64,000 nucleotides of DNA from Cristatella mucedo (Eukaryota > Bryozoa > Phylactolaemata > Cristatellidae), in assembly GCA_009760855.2 (NCBI GenBank), contig WPIO01000105.1:124001-188000 (forward strand), given 5' to 3'. Shown here in pieces: positions 62,460 to 64,000 of the stretch. The notes below the pieces were generated by a model. That model was not told where the DNA came from. It did no database searches and was given only the letters and a program-made list of their open reading frames with translations. The first letter of the stretch is position 1; each line of letters opens with the position of its first letter. The position numbers were made by a program, and so were the translations under genes.

Positions 62460-63600
62460 AGGCCGAGCTTATTAGGCGCGGCGGGCCGAAGGAGCGAGGC
62501 TGCGGGCTGCGCTGCCCAATGGGAGGAGCCATGCTCGACTGACCGATTGGCGCGCTTGATTGGCTGGCTCCCTAACCGCTGGCCTCTCTCGGAGAACCCC
62601 CGTCTCTCTCCGGCCCTTCACTCTACGTGTGCGACTGTGGACTTTCGCGCGTCCGCCGCCGCCGCTGCCGCTGCTGCAGCCGAGCGTTCGAGCCGGTAAG
62701 CCACTTGTGGCGCGCCGTCGTCTGCTGCCTCTACTATCTGCTCCACTCGCGACTTCCACCTCCCCGTCGAATTCGTGGGCTGTTGGTCGGCGTGGGGGCT
62801 GGGGCGGGATTGCCTACCGGCTAGCGCTGCTGCTGTGGCTCGGAGCGGAGGGATTTCTAGGGCCTCTAGGCCGCACGCTCCGGTTCGCCTGCCTCCTCGG
62901 TCGGAGCTCTGCTCTGCCCGCGCAGCCGCCGCCGCAGCGGGACGTGTCGCCGCCGCGCGGCTCCGCTGGAGCTGAGCTGGCTGGCGCCGTCTCGGCGGGC
63001 TCCCTGCCGCCTAGCTTGCTGCTGTGAATAGCTTCCGCTCGTGCTTCCGCCGCTTGCGTGCCAGAGTAAGAAGTAGGTGTGTGCCTTATCAGCAGGCAAC
63101 GATCCAGCAGCAGCGGTCTCGCTCCGATGCTGCTGCCAGCCAAGCTGCTGATGCCTGACGCGGCGGTCGCGCTATCGTCCGACCGTTATCTTCGCCGCCG
63201 CTCATTCTTCTCCGCCGCCGCCGCCGCACACCGGCTCGCTGCTGTCCCTGAATGCTGTCCCTGAATGCTGTCCCTGAATGCTGTCCCGGGCGCCGGGAGG
63301 CGTCTGCCGCCGAGCGCCGTGCGTCGGTGCCCCGGCGAGGGGTCAGCGTTCTTCTCCTCGTCCTCGGCCACTGCGGTGGCCTCTGCTGCTCTGCGCACAG
63401 TGCACAGTGCGCCCTATTAAACGGGTCGATTGCGTGCCTCCGAGCTGCGTTCTCTAAAGCCGCGCTTGCAGCCCGTTCGCAGGCGCGGGCGGCGCCTTCC
63501 GAAAGTCGGCCCTGCACCGGGCTGTAAGCTATAATTTCCCGACCGGCGCCGTTCGAAGAGGCTGCGGCGGCCGGCCTATTTCGCGTGCCGCCCGCTACGA
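62460..63600 (+). promoter_or_regulatory. CpG-island-like region with a likely non-coding first exon
   Basis: GC- and CpG-rich throughout. GCCGCCGCCGCTGCCGCTGC leads to a consensus donor CCG|GTAAGC at 62695/62696, with stops in the frames before it, as expected for a 5' untranslated exon. No coding frame with a known domain follows in the window. GCTGTCCCTGAAT occurs 3.6 times in tandem at 63241-63287. Confidence 0.4.
63241..63287. repeat. 13-bp tandem repeat, 3.6 copies
   Basis: GCTGTCCCTGAAT is repeated perfectly from 63241. Confidence 0.92.
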
Positions 63601-63772
63601 TTCGCATCGCGGCTTCGAGGCTTTCGAGCCCGGGGAGCTCGGGGCCGCCTGTACTGGGCTAGCCTGCAGCTGGCGCCACGCGGGCGGGCGGCGGGAGCAC
63701 TCTCTCTGGGCAGCCGGACAGACCGGAGCCGTCGGGCGTCGGACAGTTGCTTCGGCTTTCGGCCACTTCCGC

Positions 63773-63807
63773 CTGGCTGGCTGGCCGGCCGGCCGGCCGG
63801 TTGGCTG
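63773..63807. repeat. (GGCC/GGCT)n tract
   Basis: GGCTGGCTGGCCGGCCGGCC and so on, self-complementary in the GGCC part. Confidence 0.85.
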
Positions 63808-63879
63808 GACCGTACTGTTTGCATGTTTCGCGGCCCGGGCTCCGCTTGCCGGTTCTGCCAGGGCCAGGCTCGGCCCAAA

Positions 63880-63960
63880 CACAGCTCGAGCCCTGCGGCA
63901 TGCATGCGTACAGCGCCCGGAAAAGTTCTCTTAGGCCGCTAGACACACGAGAGTATTGTA
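63880..63960 (+). mobile_element. SINE A tail fragment
   Basis: GCTCGAGCCCTGCGGCATGC (B-box region), then AGCGCCCGGAAAAGTTCTCT, TAGGCCGCTAGACACACGAG: a diverged SINE A end. Confidence 0.5.
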
Positions 63961-64000
63961 TTTTTTGCAAACATATATCTTATTCGCTGCATGGCCCCAA

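Overview
This is repeat-rich nuclear DNA of an animal. There are no operons or bacterial signals. The genes are split by long introns with GT/AG borders, and most of the rest is mobile-element debris and microsatellites. I cannot name the species.

Two genes can be read with confidence, and they point tail to tail. On the + strand the window opens inside a BRWD/PHIP-type gene. Six exons (1082 to 11868) encode the last bromodomain, a long acidic Ser/Ala-rich tail and the C-terminal SRGRVRKL-type end. A poly(A) signal follows near 12539. On the - strand a complete five-exon gene runs from 33888 down to 17969. It encodes a 367-residue TRMT10C (MRPP1) homologue, the methyltransferase subunit of mitochondrial RNase P. 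All four splice phases agree, and the reading frame closes exactly. Its introns hold most of the repeats.

Between 39.9 and 45 kb there are exon-like islands that I could not identify: a possible + strand gene ending at 41326, facing a possible - strand gene ending at 41607. GC/CpG-rich DNA at 61.6-64 kb looks like a promoter with a non-coding first exon (donor at 62696) of a gene that leaves the window to the right.

The mobile-element landscape is dominated by two L2/CR1-type LINE families. LINE A has an ATTAC-type tail. LINE B is abundant, with a conserved hairpin followed by (ATT)n. Two tRNA-derived SINE families are also present. SINE A carries the same 3' hairpin as LINE B, so LINE B probably mobilises it. 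Several LINE B copies sit inside other LINE B or SINE A copies, two of them with clear 7-bp target-site duplications. DNA-transposon relics include three inverted-repeat families, one with an intact 8-9 bp target duplication and subterminal repeats, and a decayed transposon-type protein gene at 4.5-6.1 kb. A degenerate satellite of about 170 bp per unit occupies 37.1-38.35 kb. Long (CT)n, (GT)n, (TA)n, poly-C and poly-G tracts occur throughout.
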